Shown here: positions 43,963 to 53,668 of the stretch, piece by piece
How positions within the stretch are numbered: position 1 is the stretch's first letter
Layout of the letters: every line of letters begins with the position of its first letter
Source of the DNA: Brucella sp. 21LCYQ03
GTDB lineage: Bacteria; Pseudomonadota; Alphaproteobacteria; Rhizobiales; Rhizobiaceae
NCBI RefSeq assembly: GCF_023554105.1
Contig: NZ_JAMJWE010000019.1
Location: 1-64,000, forward strand
Direction of reading: 5' to 3'
Length of the DNA stretch: 64,000 bases
The notes under the pieces: generated by a model
The model's database searches: none
What the model was told of the DNA's origin: nothing
The model's input: only the letters and a program-made list of their open reading frames with translations
Made by a program: the position numbers and the translations under genes

Positions 43963-44987
43963 GAGCATATCCGTTATATGTTGGGTCATAACCGCAAGCA
44001 GCAAAGTAGTTAGCGCACTCGGTTGGTTCAAACAATGTTATGACTTGGCCGACGGCATCCCATAGAGCTTCGACAGTGCGTTCTGCGTTAGCACGCAGAT
44101 GTGCTTTGAGTTTCGAGAATGCCATCTCTATTGGATTGAAGTCGGGACTGTAGGGCGGCAGATACCGCAGTTGCGCACCTGCCTCCTCAATCGCTTCTCT
44201 TATTCCGACAACCTTATGAGCGGGCAAATTGTCCATGATCACGATGTCGCCGGGTGTCAGTGTCGGCACGAGAACTTGTTCGATATAAGCACGAAAGGCA
44301 TCGGCATTCATTGCGCCATCCAGCACCATGGGTGCTGTCATGCCTTAGAGGCGGAGCGCACCGGTAAACGTCGTTGTTTTCCAGTGACCATGTTGGGATG
44401 CCTGCGTGACATCTTTCACCTCGTAGGCTGCGCCTACGCAACCGCGCCATCTTCGTATTCAGGCCCGTTTCATCGATAAAAACGAGCCTTTCAGGATCAA
44501 GCTCAAGCTGGCTTTTAAACCACTCCTCACGCTGTTCCTGCTCCAATGCATGTGCGGTCTTTTTTTGTAAGTAAAGCCACGAGCCCGTAGCCAGTATTCA
44601 AAGCGCTCCGCACAATCTGGAGGCTGCGCTCTTGAGCCAGACGCGCAACCATTTCGTTAAGCGTGACGTCTTTGCGCTCTTCAATCATACTCACGATGAA
44701 ATCTTCATGGGCATCAAGTCTTGAACCGCGTCGTCGACCCGGATGCCGAGCTTCCAGCTCACCATCCCGAGCACGAGAAACCCAGCTGATCGCTGTCGCT
44801 GCGGACACCCCGAACCGTACACCCGCGTTGCGTGCCGACAATCCTTCGCTTGCAGCTTTCAAAACACGTGATCGCAAATCAGTACTTAATGCTCGTCCCA
44901 CCGAAAGCCTCCTTATCCGGAAACCTTGAATCAGACAGATTGTCGTTTGTCACTTCGAAACTGATTCAGCGTTCAAAGGATCCGCTC
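43963..44987 (-). mobile_element. IS630-type insertion sequence, about 1.0 kb
   Basis: The imperfect ends GAGCATATCC and (reverse-complemented) GAGCGGATCC match at 8 of 10 positions and are each flanked by TA, as expected for IS630/Tc1-type elements which duplicate TA on insertion. The transposase inside reads on the minus strand from 44901: helix-turn-helix domain SDLRSRVLKAASEGLSARNA, then DDE residues in [21 protein letters not shown] and [19 protein letters not shown]. The three parts lie in three successive frames, broken near 44540 and near 44340. One break may be programmed frameshifting, but two make it probably inactive. The last frame runs past the IS end. Confidence 0.83.
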
Positions 44988-45299
44988 TAGATTTTCGAAC
45001 GTTGCAGTTCGAAGCATCTGGACAATTAATCTCGGTCACTAGCCCGCTCGTCGTACGCGATGTCTCTGCGACATTGATTTTGAATATTTTTAAAGTGTAA
45101 TCTCGCTGAGAAAGTTACTTCAGCAACAAATAGAAATTTTAGCATGAAAAATGGCCATGGATGTGTCGCGCATTATGACATCGTTATTTTTGATATCTGC
45201 ACGAAAATTATTGCATAATAAACCATAAATCATACTAATAATTTATAAGCTATGATAATTAGAGATAGTGGCGATCAGTATTTCGAGATGTGGGGCAGT
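44988..45299. other. AT-rich leader before decarboxylase gene
   Basis: No gene seen. The last 150 bases are strongly AT-rich and probably hold the promoter of the decarboxylase-like gene. An in-frame start at 45252 exists, but 45300 fits the family N-terminus. Confidence 0.5.
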
Positions 45300-46925
45300 A
45301 TGAAAACTATTCGTGATGTAACGTTTGATTTATTGAGAGAACTCGGAATAACTACAGTATTTGGAAATCCTGGTTCAACTGAAGAAACCTTTCTCAAGAA
45401 TTTCCCGACCGATTTCCGTTATATTCAAACGCTGCAAGAAGCATCAGCGGTAGGTGCGGCAGATGGATACGCACAGGCAATGAGAAAACCCGCGATCGTT
45501 AATGTTCACACTGCCGCCGGACTTAGCAATGCGATGAGCAATATTCTCACGGCATCCTTAAACAAGACCCCTCTGATAATCACTGCGGGCAATCAGACAC
45601 GGGATATGTTGCTCATGGAGCCGTGGCTGACCAACGTGGAACCATCGGTTCTGCCAAAGCCTTGGGTAAAGTGGAGTTACGAACCCGTGAGGGCTGAAGA
45701 CGTGCCTGCCGCCTTTATGCGCGCAATCGCGACGGCGATGCAGCCACCCGCTGGACCAGTCTTTCTTTCGATACCGCTGGATGACTGGGATCAGCCGGCG
45801 AATAGTGTTCCGGTGATCCGGACAGTAGCAACTCGAATTGGCCCTGATCCAGACCGCATCGCAGCTTTCGCTGAAGCACTTTCGATCGCTAAGCACCCCG
45901 TATTGATCTATGGCGCTGCGATAGCGCGTGGTGACGGCTGGAATCAGGCCATTGCTCTGGCAGAGAAACTCAACGTGAAAGTCTGGGCCGCGCCAGCGTC
46001 GGAACGACCGCCTTTTCCTGAAAGCCACCCTCTTTATGCCGGTGGCTTGCCATTTGCCATGGGGCCATTGTCGGAAAAGCTGCAGGGGCATGATTTGGCG
46101 ATCGTCATTGGCGCGCCTGTATTCCGCTATTATCCGTATGTGGCAGGCCAATATCTGCCCGAAGGGCTACGCCTGCTACATATTACCGATGATCCAGCAG
46201 AAGCCGCGAGAGCGCCGGTTGGCGATAGCCTTCTGTGCGACGCTATCTTAGCATTAGAAGAACTCACTAAACGCGCTGCAGTTCGTGCTACACAATTGGA
46301 GCCAATAGTAACACAGCCGCATCGCCTAGCACCGCATCCTGCGTCGGAGCCTCATAATTCTACGGATGGAACTCTAACAGCATTTCAATTATTCCAAGCG
46401 CTACGTGCAAACATGCCACCTGAAACAGTGCTAATCGAAGAATCTCCTTCCAATCTTGGTGAATTGCATGCCGCCTGGCCGATTGAAGAGCCGGATTCTT
46501 TTTACACTTTCGCCAGTGGCAGTCTTGGTTGGAATTTGCCTGCAAGTGTGGGTATTGCCCTTGCTGAACGCGATAACCAACGCAACCGGCCCGTTCTTGT
46601 CGTGATCGGTGACGGTTCTCTTCAATACTCGATCCAGGCCCTTTGGACTGCTGCCCAGCATAATCTTCCAATTCTGATTGTCGTGTTGCGCAATGGTGAA
46701 TACGCGATCCTGAAGTCTTTTGCTGAACTTGAAGATGCGCCAGGAATGCCAGGCCTCGACATTCCTAACTTGGACATAGTTTCTTTGGGAAAGGGATACG
46801 GCTGCACAGCGGTGAAGGCCACAACCCTAGAAGAAGTCCGTCTTGCGTGTGCAGAAGCTCTCGTGCGTGATGGTCCCACCGTATTAGAGGTCCCTATCAT
46901 ACCAAGTATCCCGCCACTCATTTAA
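45300..46925 (+). CDS. ThDP-dependent benzoylformate decarboxylase-like enzyme
   Basis: A 541-residue thiamine-diphosphate enzyme from the ATG at 45300 (MKTIRDVTFDLLRELGITTV). Family motifs: FGNPGSTEETFL with the catalytic-site serine position of benzoylformate decarboxylase, VNVHTAAGLSNAM with the matching histidine, and the ThDP site GDGSLQYSIQALWTA. These favour the benzoylformate decarboxylase branch over acetolactate synthase. Probably decarboxylates an aryl or branched 2-oxo acid. The protein at 56475-58103 is a close paralogue in inverted orientation. A good terminator follows. Confidence 0.88.
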   Translation: MKTIRDVTFDLLRELGITTVFGNPGSTEETFLKNFPTDFRYIQTLQEASAVGAADGYAQAMRKPAIVNVHTAAGLSNAMSNILTASLNKTPLIITAGNQTRDMLLMEPWLTNVEPSVLPKPWVKWSYEPVRAEDVPAAFMRAIATAMQPPAGPVFLSIPLDDWDQPANSVPVIRTVATRIGPDPDRIAAFAEALSIAKHPVLIYGAAIARGDGWNQAIALAEKLNVKVWAAPASERPPFPESHPLYAGGLPFAMGPLSEKLQGHDLAIVIGAPVFRYYPYVAGQYLPEGLRLLHITDDPAEAARAPVGDSLLCDAILALEELTKRAAVRATQLEPIVTQPHRLAPHPASEPHNSTDGTLTAFQLFQALRANMPPETVLIEESPSNLGELHAAWPIEEPDSFYTFASGSLGWNLPASVGIALAERDNQRNRPVLVVIGDGSLQYSIQALWTAAQHNLPILIVVLRNGEYAILKSFAELEDAPGMPGLDIPNLDIVSLGKGYGCTAVKATTLEEVRLACAEALVRDGPTVLEVPIIPSIPPLI

Positions 46926-46950
46926 ACTCGGCGTCGATCACATACGTGTA

Positions 46951-46983
46951 AAGGCCTAATGCGTAGTGCGTCAGGCCTTTTTT
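46951..46983 (+). terminator. Rho-independent terminator
   Basis: Stem AAAGGCCT...AGGCCTTT with a 13-base loop that can fold further, followed by a T-run, 25 bases after the decarboxylase-like gene. Confidence 0.82.
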
Positions 46984-47616
46984 ACGGTAAGAATAGGCTG
47001 GTTATCCGAACTGCTCACGGATCAAGTTCAATGCTTATCCAGAATTATTTTTGGATAGCTACCGCCATCGCAGTTTTCGTTTGCGCATACCGCAATCGCT
47101 GAACTTCAACAGCTATAGACACTCCCACAACAACAACTTGGTTTTGTTGTCGGACCGCACCGGCACATCGTTAGCAACGATCCCGCTTAATCACCTTGAT
47201 GATAACTTCCTGTCGAAACTCTGCATTATTGGTAGGCACCGTTGACCTACCCAATGCTGCCTTACCGACTAATTTCGGATTTTTAGGAAGCACTTCTTTC
47301 GAATTAGTTCATGTGCCGAGTTCAACAGCTAAGACGAGCGTCATAAAACCCGGAAATGATGAACCGACAATGATTGTCCTTCCCCCAGTAAGAAAGAGCC
47401 ACAAAAAGTTGAGAGAGGCCATAACGCCTTTTGTCTAATCCACTCTCTGTAAATAAGGGCCCAAAGCAGGGTGGTCTAAATATTTCTGTCACCTCCGGGA
47501 CAAGGCGGATACGCCACTGAGGTACTGCACCCCCACGTCTCCAATAGATCAGAAAGATGACCTTTATCCTATGTTATGCTACACTTATTGCCAAAATATA
47601 AAAAAGGGGAAGATAA
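46984..47616. other. Gap with no recognised gene
   Basis: Open frames (for example 47051-47245 and 47196-47438) lack ribosome sites and families. The run of Asn/Leu-rich codons near 47100 (NFNSYRHSHNNNLVLLSDRT) may be a fragment of a repeat-type surface protein, but this is weak. Confidence 0.35.
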
Positions 47617-47844
47617 ATGATTGTCATAGTAGGCGCTGCAAGACGTGAATGGGCAGATACCGCTGTAATTTACAACGAAGCAATCGATGAATCTCATGCA
47701 GAAACCACTGATGACGGTAGTCTTAAAATTAGTTTCGTTGCTTCTGGTATACATGGCCGTGACCGTGATGCATCTCAGTATCGATACACAATGATATTTT
47801 CAGCTGATGAGCTATCCATTCTAAATGCTTCTGGTTCCGATTAA
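47617..47844 (+). CDS. Small protein (75 residues), unknown
   Basis: Starts MIVIVGAARREWADTAVIYN after a strong GGGGAAG ribosome site. The composition is mixed with alternating strands (SLKISFVASGIHGRDRDASQ) and ends ELSILNASGSD. There is no family I know. It is isolated: a terminator-separated enzyme gene lies left, gene scraps right. The strong ribosome site and normal codon use support it. Confidence 0.5.
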   Translation: MIVIVGAARREWADTAVIYNEAIDESHAETTDDGSLKISFVASGIHGRDRDASQYRYTMIFSADELSILNASGSD

Positions 47845-48197
47845 GTACCGAGAGCCCGTTGAGTTTCTCCCGATTTTGAGCCAGTTTTCCATCACGGATT
47901 AACCCACACAAACACGGAAATAAAAAGGGGATTCAACTGGATACATGTGCAGGGTCTGATGAGCGTCAAACACAAAACTGGGTCAAATTCAGGCTGAATT
48001 CGACAGATAAAGGCCGCCAATCCGTGAGCAGGGCCAACTGAGCGGCTGCGCCGACCGGCCGTACGAATTGTTGGAGTCCGGCACCATACACGTGTCTTCA
48101 AATAACTTGATAAGAATTGAACCGCCGGCCAGCTAGTTTGAAAGCTAAGCATTTCAATGCCCTACACTTACTTAGCAACTGGCGTGACAATTATTCG

Positions 48198-48490
48198 CTA
48201 GGCCTCTCCAATACGGAACCTAAACGCATCAACGAAGGCTGAAAAAACGGGAGCGTGATTGATTCTGTTTGGGTAATAGAGGTGGTACCCCTGAAAGGTG
48301 GGGCGCCACGCATGGATGACCTCTTGCAGATGGCCGTTATCAATATAACGACTCACAAGGCCCGTCGGCGCGTAAGCAAGACCCATTCCATCGAGAGCTG
48401 CGTCGATTGCCGAGCTGATGTTACTGTAAATCAGCTGGCCGTTGACCCGGACGCATCGGAACCGAGCATTCCCAGGCTTAGTTGATGCCT
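48198..48490 (-). pseudogene. C-terminal fragment of a LysR-type regulator
   Basis: About 95 residues of the effector-binding domain end: RFRCVRVNGQLIYSNISSAI, GMGLAYAPTGLVSRYIDNGH and YHLYYPNRINHAPVFSAFVD. The DNA-binding half and most of the sensor are missing. It joins directly to the DUF1330 fragment at about 48480, showing a deletion junction. Confidence 0.75.
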
Positions 48491-48699
48491 TCGATGATGA
48501 AGGAGCGGTAGTCTGCGCCAACGAACCTGTGCTTCACGGCAGCCTGGTAGTCGGGACTGTCGTAAAACGCACGCGCCGCCTCCATCGTGGGGAAGCTGGC
48601 CATGACGACACCTTCAGGAGCCGCGGCTTCGCTGTATCCTGATCCGACACCAAATTCTCCCACCTTAATGTAATCGGAACGGGCACCGACGTGAATCAC
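48478..48699 (-). pseudogene. DUF1330 fragment
   Basis: The 73-residue frame has the DUF1330 C-terminal core (EGVVMASFPTMEAARAFYDS and PDYQAAVKHRFVGADYRSFI) but not the usual N-terminal 20-30 residues. It is fused at its end to the LysR fragment region. Probably a remnant, though a short functional form is possible. Confidence 0.6.
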
Positions 48700-49487
48700 A
48701 TGCTCCGATTGCGAAATACTATATAAATTCGACGTTATATCCAGTGTCGGGTGGCCACATAAACCAAGCTAGGCCCCTTTATGCAGTAGTGGACGCTGCC
48801 AGCTTTGCGCCGTCCAGAGGTCAGTCTTGTTCTCGCGCTTGAACCGCTAGTGCATGATCTTCTAGTCGCAATTGCGCGAATCTGACTAAGCGGTCATCAT
48901 CCAAGGCAGGTTGGTCAGTTTGTTGTTGGGATGCGATGTCCGCTGGTGGCACGGCCCTTGCGAAGCAGACTGACGGCTCTCAGGCGTTAGAGCGGCTAAA
49001 GTAAACGGCCTAAATTGCGCGCAGAGCAGCCGTTGCAAGCTGGATAGCCGGTAGTCTGCTACCCACACCATAGCCGACAAAAAGCGAAGTTCCAGTGGGC
49101 GGCGACTTTACTGATGATAGCGAGCTTCATACCAGAGATCGCGATGGCGTGAGTGCTGTGCATCGTTATGAACTCATCACCCTCCCCCGCATGATCTTGC
49201 TAATAGCGTGACTGGCTGCCGGGAAAGAAAACCGAGTCAACGGCTGGGTTCGCCCTATTTTCGAATCTCAAAAATCCGGTGATCGGCTTTTTTATCTTAT
49301 TGTAATTGTTTATTTCTAACACTTCAGTTCAACTCAAATAGTCGCTCAGTAGCGTTACTGCGACATTAACCGCGTTGGTTTATAACCTCCGATAAGTATA
49401 GGTTATCGAAGGTTAGCCATTAAACGTGTAACGTTGCCATCATCGCAGTAGTTTGCTAAAGTTTACGCTCAACTTGAGGGAAAAGCC
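48700..49487. other. Scrambled gap before the toxin-antitoxin operon
   Basis: About 790 bases with no gene I can defend. Scattered frames with many stops look like decayed mobile DNA, but I cannot name a family. The last 150 bases are AT-rich and contain the likely promoter of vapB. Confidence 0.4.
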
Positions 49488-49745
49488 ATGTCCGAACCGC
49501 AACTGTCTGTGCGCAGCTCCAAAGCGCGTGATCTGGCGCATGCATTGGCCAAGCGCACCGGCCAGCCAATCAATAGGCTCGTTGAGCGGGCGCTGGAGCG
49601 TTACGATCAGGAACTACAACACAAAGGCAATCACCACCCCCTTGATGCCGTTTGGGAGCTCGCCGCCGAAGGCCGAAAAAATGTTCCAGCTGGCACAACT
49701 TCCGCACATGATGACCTATACGATGAGAACGGGCTGCCAAAGTGA
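49488..49745 (+). CDS. vapB: VapB-type antitoxin
   Basis: An 85-residue antitoxin that should bind and block the PIN toxin next to it and repress the operon. The N-terminus (LSVRSSKARDLAHALAKRTG) and the INRLVERALERYDQ helix match the Rv0623/PSK-type VapB family. The C-terminus (DDLYDENGLPK) is the toxin-binding tail. It starts after GAGGGAAAAG. Its stop overlaps the toxin start by four bases (GTGA), so the pair is translationally coupled. Confidence 0.88.
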   Translation: MSEPQLSVRSSKARDLAHALAKRTGQPINRLVERALERYDQELQHKGNHHPLDAVWELAAEGRKNVPAGTTSAHDDLYDENGLPK

Positions 49746-50146
49746 TCGTTGTCGATACTTCCGTGATTGTCGCAATCGTCCTTGGGGAACTGGAAGCCGA
49801 AGCATTCAAAACGGTTTTGCGTCAAGAAGCTGTCATTATTGGATGGCCTACCGTGTTCGAATTAAGAACCGTCCTGGCCGCCAAACGATTTGCCAATGCG
49901 GGCGACATCATCAACCGCTTCCTTGATGCACCCAACATTACAACCATAGCATTCGATGGGAAGCATTATCACGCCGCCGAACATGCCCTAGAGCGCTATG
50001 GAAAAGGTCGCCATCCCGCCAGTCTGAACATGGGTGACTGTTTTTCCTACGCTGTTAGCTCCGTCAATAAAGCGCCGTTGCTGTTTAAGGGGCATGATTT
50101 TGGTCAAACCGATCTCAAACTGCACCCTGAATCTTCGATGGTATAA
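49742..50146 (+). CDS. vapC: VapC toxin, PIN-domain ribonuclease
   Basis: A 134-residue PIN-domain RNase starting with GTG. Acidic metal ligands are seen in VVDTSVIVAIVLGE, ELRTVLAAKR and LNMGDCFSYAV, as in VapC toxins that cut initiator tRNA or rRNA. The late FKGHDFGQTDL matches the C-terminal VapC motif. It is coupled to vapB in front and two bases before the integrase start behind. The unusual feature is this three-gene operon with a recombinase. Confidence 0.9.
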   Translation: MIVVDTSVIVAIVLGELEAEAFKTVLRQEAVIIGWPTVFELRTVLAAKRFANAGDIINRFLDAPNITTIAFDGKHYHAAEHALERYGKGRHPASLNMGDCFSYAVSSVNKAPLLFKGHDFGQTDLKLHPESSMV

Positions 50147-50148
50147 TT

Positions 50149-51288
50149 ATGGCTGGAGAAAAGCCGATCGAATGGCGCACCCAGCAACTGGATACGTTTG
50201 CAGCGGTCCTGCCAATGAACCGCCGCGACATGCTGGCCGATATATTGACGGATCAGGACGTTGAAACGCTCCGCCATCTGGTCAATGAAGGCATGGGCGA
50301 AAACACCCTGCGCGCGCTAACCTCGGATCTGGCCTATCTCGAAGCCTGGTCAATCGCTGCAACCGGCAGCCCCCTGCCCTGGCCGGCGTCTGAAGCTCTG
50401 TTGCTCAAATTCGTGGCCCATCATCTCTGGCGGCCGCAGCAACGCGAGATCGAACCCAATCACGGCATGCCCACCAATGTAGAAGAAGAATTGCGTCAAC
50501 ACGGGTTCTTGCGCGTATCCGGACCTCACGCACCAGCAACCGTCCGGCGCCGTCTGGCCAACTGGTCAACACTCACACGATGGCGCGGGCAGGAAGGATC
50601 ATTTTCGTCGCCTGCCGTCAAATCAGCGATCCGGCTTGCGGTACGCGCCATCAACCGACCCAGAACCCGCAAGAGTGCCAATGCCATCACCGGTGATATT
50701 CTGACCAAGCTGCTGGCGACCTGTTCGGGTGAAAGCCTGACAGACATCCGCGACCGGGCCATTTTAATGGTCGCTTTTGCATCCGGTGGCCGCCGACGCA
50801 GCGAAATAGCAAGTCTTCGAACAGACCAACTCGTCAAACAGGCACCTGTCACCGTGGAAGACCGCTCCACCCTCCCCTCGCTCGCCATGCATCTTGGCCG
50901 GACCAAAACCAGTGGGATCGAACAAGACGAGGTCGTTTATCTGACCGGTCGGCCCGTCTACGCCCTCACACGCTGGCTGGAAGCCGCAAAAATCGACAAG
51001 GGCAGCGTGTTTCGCAAGATTGACCGTTGGGGGAATGTCTCCGCAAGGGCGCTGGAACCGAGTGCCATCAACCGGATCGTCAAGCAGCGCGCGCAAATAG
51101 CTGGGCTTAACCCGGAGGAATTTTCTGCGCACGGGCTGCGTTCCGGCTATCTCACTGAAGCCGCTAATAGCGGCATTCCCTTGCCCGAAGCCATGGAACA
51201 ATCCCGCCATCGCTCCGTGCAGCAAGCATCCGATTATTACAACAATGCCAAACAGCGCAGCGGGCGGGCATCAAGGCTTTTAAGCTGA
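50149..51288 (+). CDS. Tyrosine-type site-specific recombinase
   Basis: A 379-residue integrase of the tyrosine recombinase family. The catalytic residues appear in order: arginine in FASGGRRRSEIASL, histidine-arginine in SAHGLRSGYLTE, histidine in QSRHRSVQQASDYY and the nucleophile tyrosine at the end of that motif. The N-terminal SAM-like core-binding domain includes GENTLRALTSDLAYLEAWS. It begins two bases after vapC, so the three genes form one operon. It may resolve plasmid multimers or integrate an element; a cognate site is not identified. Confidence 0.9.
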   Translation: MAGEKPIEWRTQQLDTFAAVLPMNRRDMLADILTDQDVETLRHLVNEGMGENTLRALTSDLAYLEAWSIAATGSPLPWPASEALLLKFVAHHLWRPQQREIEPNHGMPTNVEEELRQHGFLRVSGPHAPATVRRRLANWSTLTRWRGQEGSFSSPAVKSAIRLAVRAINRPRTRKSANAITGDILTKLLATCSGESLTDIRDRAILMVAFASGGRRRSEIASLRTDQLVKQAPVTVEDRSTLPSLAMHLGRTKTSGIEQDEVVYLTGRPVYALTRWLEAAKIDKGSVFRKIDRWGNVSARALEPSAINRIVKQRAQIAGLNPEEFSAHGLRSGYLTEAANSGIPLPEAMEQSRHRSVQQASDYYNNAKQRSGRASRLLS

Positions 51289-51518
51289 ACCACCCACAAT
51301 TTTTACATTTTGTGAACCGGCAAGTCTGAGCCAACTTCCACATGTTACAAGATGGCTTCAATGCGTCAACACTCATAATCGCATTACGACCCATCAGGCC
51401 GATTATAGCTGATTCAAGCGCTATGACTGCTTTAAAATTGCATGAGGGACCTGACGATCACATATGAGGATGATGCAGCATTTCTTATCTATCCCCTAAA
51501 AAACTTAAAACCACACTT

Positions 51519-53351
51519 TCATCGCTCAACTTCGCGCATTGTTTTTTCAATGAGACTTTTACCGGCCGATCCCAAATACTGCCTAAAGTGTTCGACTGCA
51601 GGCTCCATATCCAAATTAAGTTCGTGCATACCTATAATATAATTCCGGACACGATCTTCCCAACTTATTTTATATGGGACGCCAAGTGGTCTTTGGAAAC
51701 GGTGCAACCAACGCAAAAATGGCAAGCACAATGTGCGCGCACCTGCCTGTCGATATTTCTCATGGATGTAACCTTCCTCTCCTCCGAACCCTCGAAACTT
51801 AGGATTGAAGTTTGGCCAAGTTGCGCGTCTGCACGCGTATAGACCTAAACCCTGCATTGGTATTTCGAAAGGGGGGCCATTGGGATCAAGTCCCCTTTCA
51901 TCCCTCGCCCAGTTCCCTAAAAATCCTGCTCGCCAACTAGGTTCCATATGCGTTGATATCCGATCAAGTTCGTCCCAAACGATTGGCCCTTGAAGCAAAT
52001 CCGCCGTATCCGGATTCTCATCAAAATACTTTAATAACCGCGCTACTGAACCGGGCACCAACAGAACGTGACAGTCCATCGTCAATACATAATCGCTTGT
52101 AGCTTCAGCCATAATGTAATCTCTTACGGCCGTTCCGCTTCGTTCTCGAACAGGGATGTAGCGAAAATTCGGAGCTTTTGCTTGCAGAGCTTCAATCGGC
52201 TTGCCACATGGCCCGTCGGGATTGTTGTCTACGACAAGAAATTCGACATCATTGGCAATTTCCGGATGATACATTCTCAGAGCTTGTAGCGTAAAATAAA
52301 CTCCATCAAAATCATCATAAGTTGCCATTCCAATGGTTAGTCTAGGCTTCTGTTGATTTAGAAAGGGTGTCTTGGGATACGATGGAACGCTTGGCTTGAT
52401 ATCGACTATCGCTCGCGCAGTGCTCTCTTGTGGCATTTCTTTTTGCCAGTCTCGGCAGAAATCCGCGAAATGATGCTTTAGAACTCCTTGCGAGAAGAGT
52501 TTTGAGACAAAAGTGTCTAAAAAGCCATTAAGCTGGTCAAAATTATTAAAAGAAACTGAAACTGCGGGAACGGATCTAGCGAATTTTACAAACCGATCGG
52601 TGTTTGGCTTAAAGCCGTGTTGTGCCGGATGTGTCGCTTGGTTGAGTAAGAAAATGACATCACTTTCCGAGAGTGCTTCAATTTGCGGTTCGCGCTCGAC
52701 TTCGGGATGATATCTGGGAACAACGATCAGTCCGCACCCGATGGGTGATATTTCATTTTGAGCACTAGGACTTTTATTCTTAAATTTGGCGATTAGTGGT
52801 TGAGTGTCGCTTGATGGATCCAAAATTGCCAGTTTGTGAATACCCTTGTCTTTGCGTAATAACAGTGGCAATGTCATTGGAGAAATAACATTTCTTGCGT
52901 CGTAGATGTTGGAATGATCGGTAGCCAGGCTAATAAGATTATCGGCAAGGTAATCAAAACCACGGCTTGAAAACCACGCAGTTAAACTTGATTTTCCGCT
53001 GCCCGTCGGACCAAGAATTGTAATTGCAGTTTCCTCGAGTGAAACTGCGCCACAACGGACGATGGCATCAACCGAACGGGCCGCTGTCAGATTGGCGATT
53101 TCCTCACACAGGACACCAATCAAAGACGGCCAAGTCAAATTTTCCCAGAGAACGATGTTTTTATAACGCAATAAATAAGTTGCATCGCCACACTCAAGGA
53201 TATCAAGACGTTCGAGTCTTGGAGACTTTGTTATGAATGGAGATTGCGGGAATATTTCGACTATTTTTTCTGACAGCGACACCGGATAACTAACAGAAAT
53301 AGATAAACCACAAATTTCAAACTGCATGCAATGATTTAGTCCAGCATCCAT
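51519..53351 (-). CDS. HPr-kinase-like domain fused to glycosyltransferase
   Basis: A 610-residue two-domain protein. Residues about 1-300 resemble the HPr kinase/phosphorylase-like family: P-loop GPTGSGKSS at 114-122, then FDYLADNLISL as in the LxADD strand, and a third strand CGLIVVPRYHPE. Residues about 337-560 are a GT-A-type transferase of family 2, LTIGMATYDDFDGVYFTLQA, VVDNNPDG, a metal motif MDCHVL at 425-430 and KFRGFGGEEGYIHEKYRQAG, reminiscent of polypeptide GalNAc transferases, which have DxH and GGE motifs. It is divergent from a porin, an ATP-grasp gene and a Thr/Pro repeat protein, so it likely acts on that peptide. Confidence 0.82.
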   Translation of the reverse strand: MDAGLNHCMQFEICGLSISVSYPVSLSEKIVEIFPQSPFITKSPRLERLDILECGDATYLLRYKNIVLWENLTWPSLIGVLCEEIANLTAARSVDAIVRCGAVSLEETAITILGPTGSGKSSLTAWFSSRGFDYLADNLISLATDHSNIYDARNVISPMTLPLLLRKDKGIHKLAILDPSSDTQPLIAKFKNKSPSAQNEISPIGCGLIVVPRYHPEVEREPQIEALSESDVIFLLNQATHPAQHGFKPNTDRFVKFARSVPAVSVSFNNFDQLNGFLDTFVSKLFSQGVLKHHFADFCRDWQKEMPQESTARAIVDIKPSVPSYPKTPFLNQQKPRLTIGMATYDDFDGVYFTLQALRMYHPEIANDVEFLVVDNNPDGPCGKPIEALQAKAPNFRYIPVRERSGTAVRDYIMAEATSDYVLTMDCHVLLVPGSVARLLKYFDENPDTADLLQGPIVWDELDRISTHMEPSWRAGFLGNWARDERGLDPNGPPFEIPMQGLGLYACRRATWPNFNPKFRGFGGEEGYIHEKYRQAGARTLCLPFLRWLHRFQRPLGVPYKISWEDRVRNYIIGMHELNLDMEPAVEHFRQYLGSAGKSLIEKTMREVER

Positions 53352-53668
53352 CTTAGTGCACCTGCCTTAAAATCAAATATCACTAATTGTTGCAACAGCT
53401 TAAATGCTTGGTCAAGCTACCTCACAAATTTTATCCACCTAACTTCCTAACGAGATCACAATACATCCAGTATAGAAGTTTTTCATGTTTCAATCACGTG
53501 TGTGATGGAGAAATAGCTTCTGTAACACTTGTTAAATATTTGTCATTTTGAGACTAAAAAAACAGTTGCGAAGCGACATAACTTATGGTTGAAATCCAAT
53601 CAAATATGCGTGAATTTTAGTTGCAACGTGACCGATCATTTGGGCAGATAAGCGTTTCTGAGGGGAAT
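53352..53668. promoter_or_regulatory. Divergent promoter region of the peptide locus
   Basis: About 320 AT-rich bases between the divergent kinase-transferase and porin genes. It contains the dyad ATCAC-GTGT-GTGAT near 53494, a candidate operator. Both promoters must lie here. No EcfG-type box is present. Confidence 0.5.
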
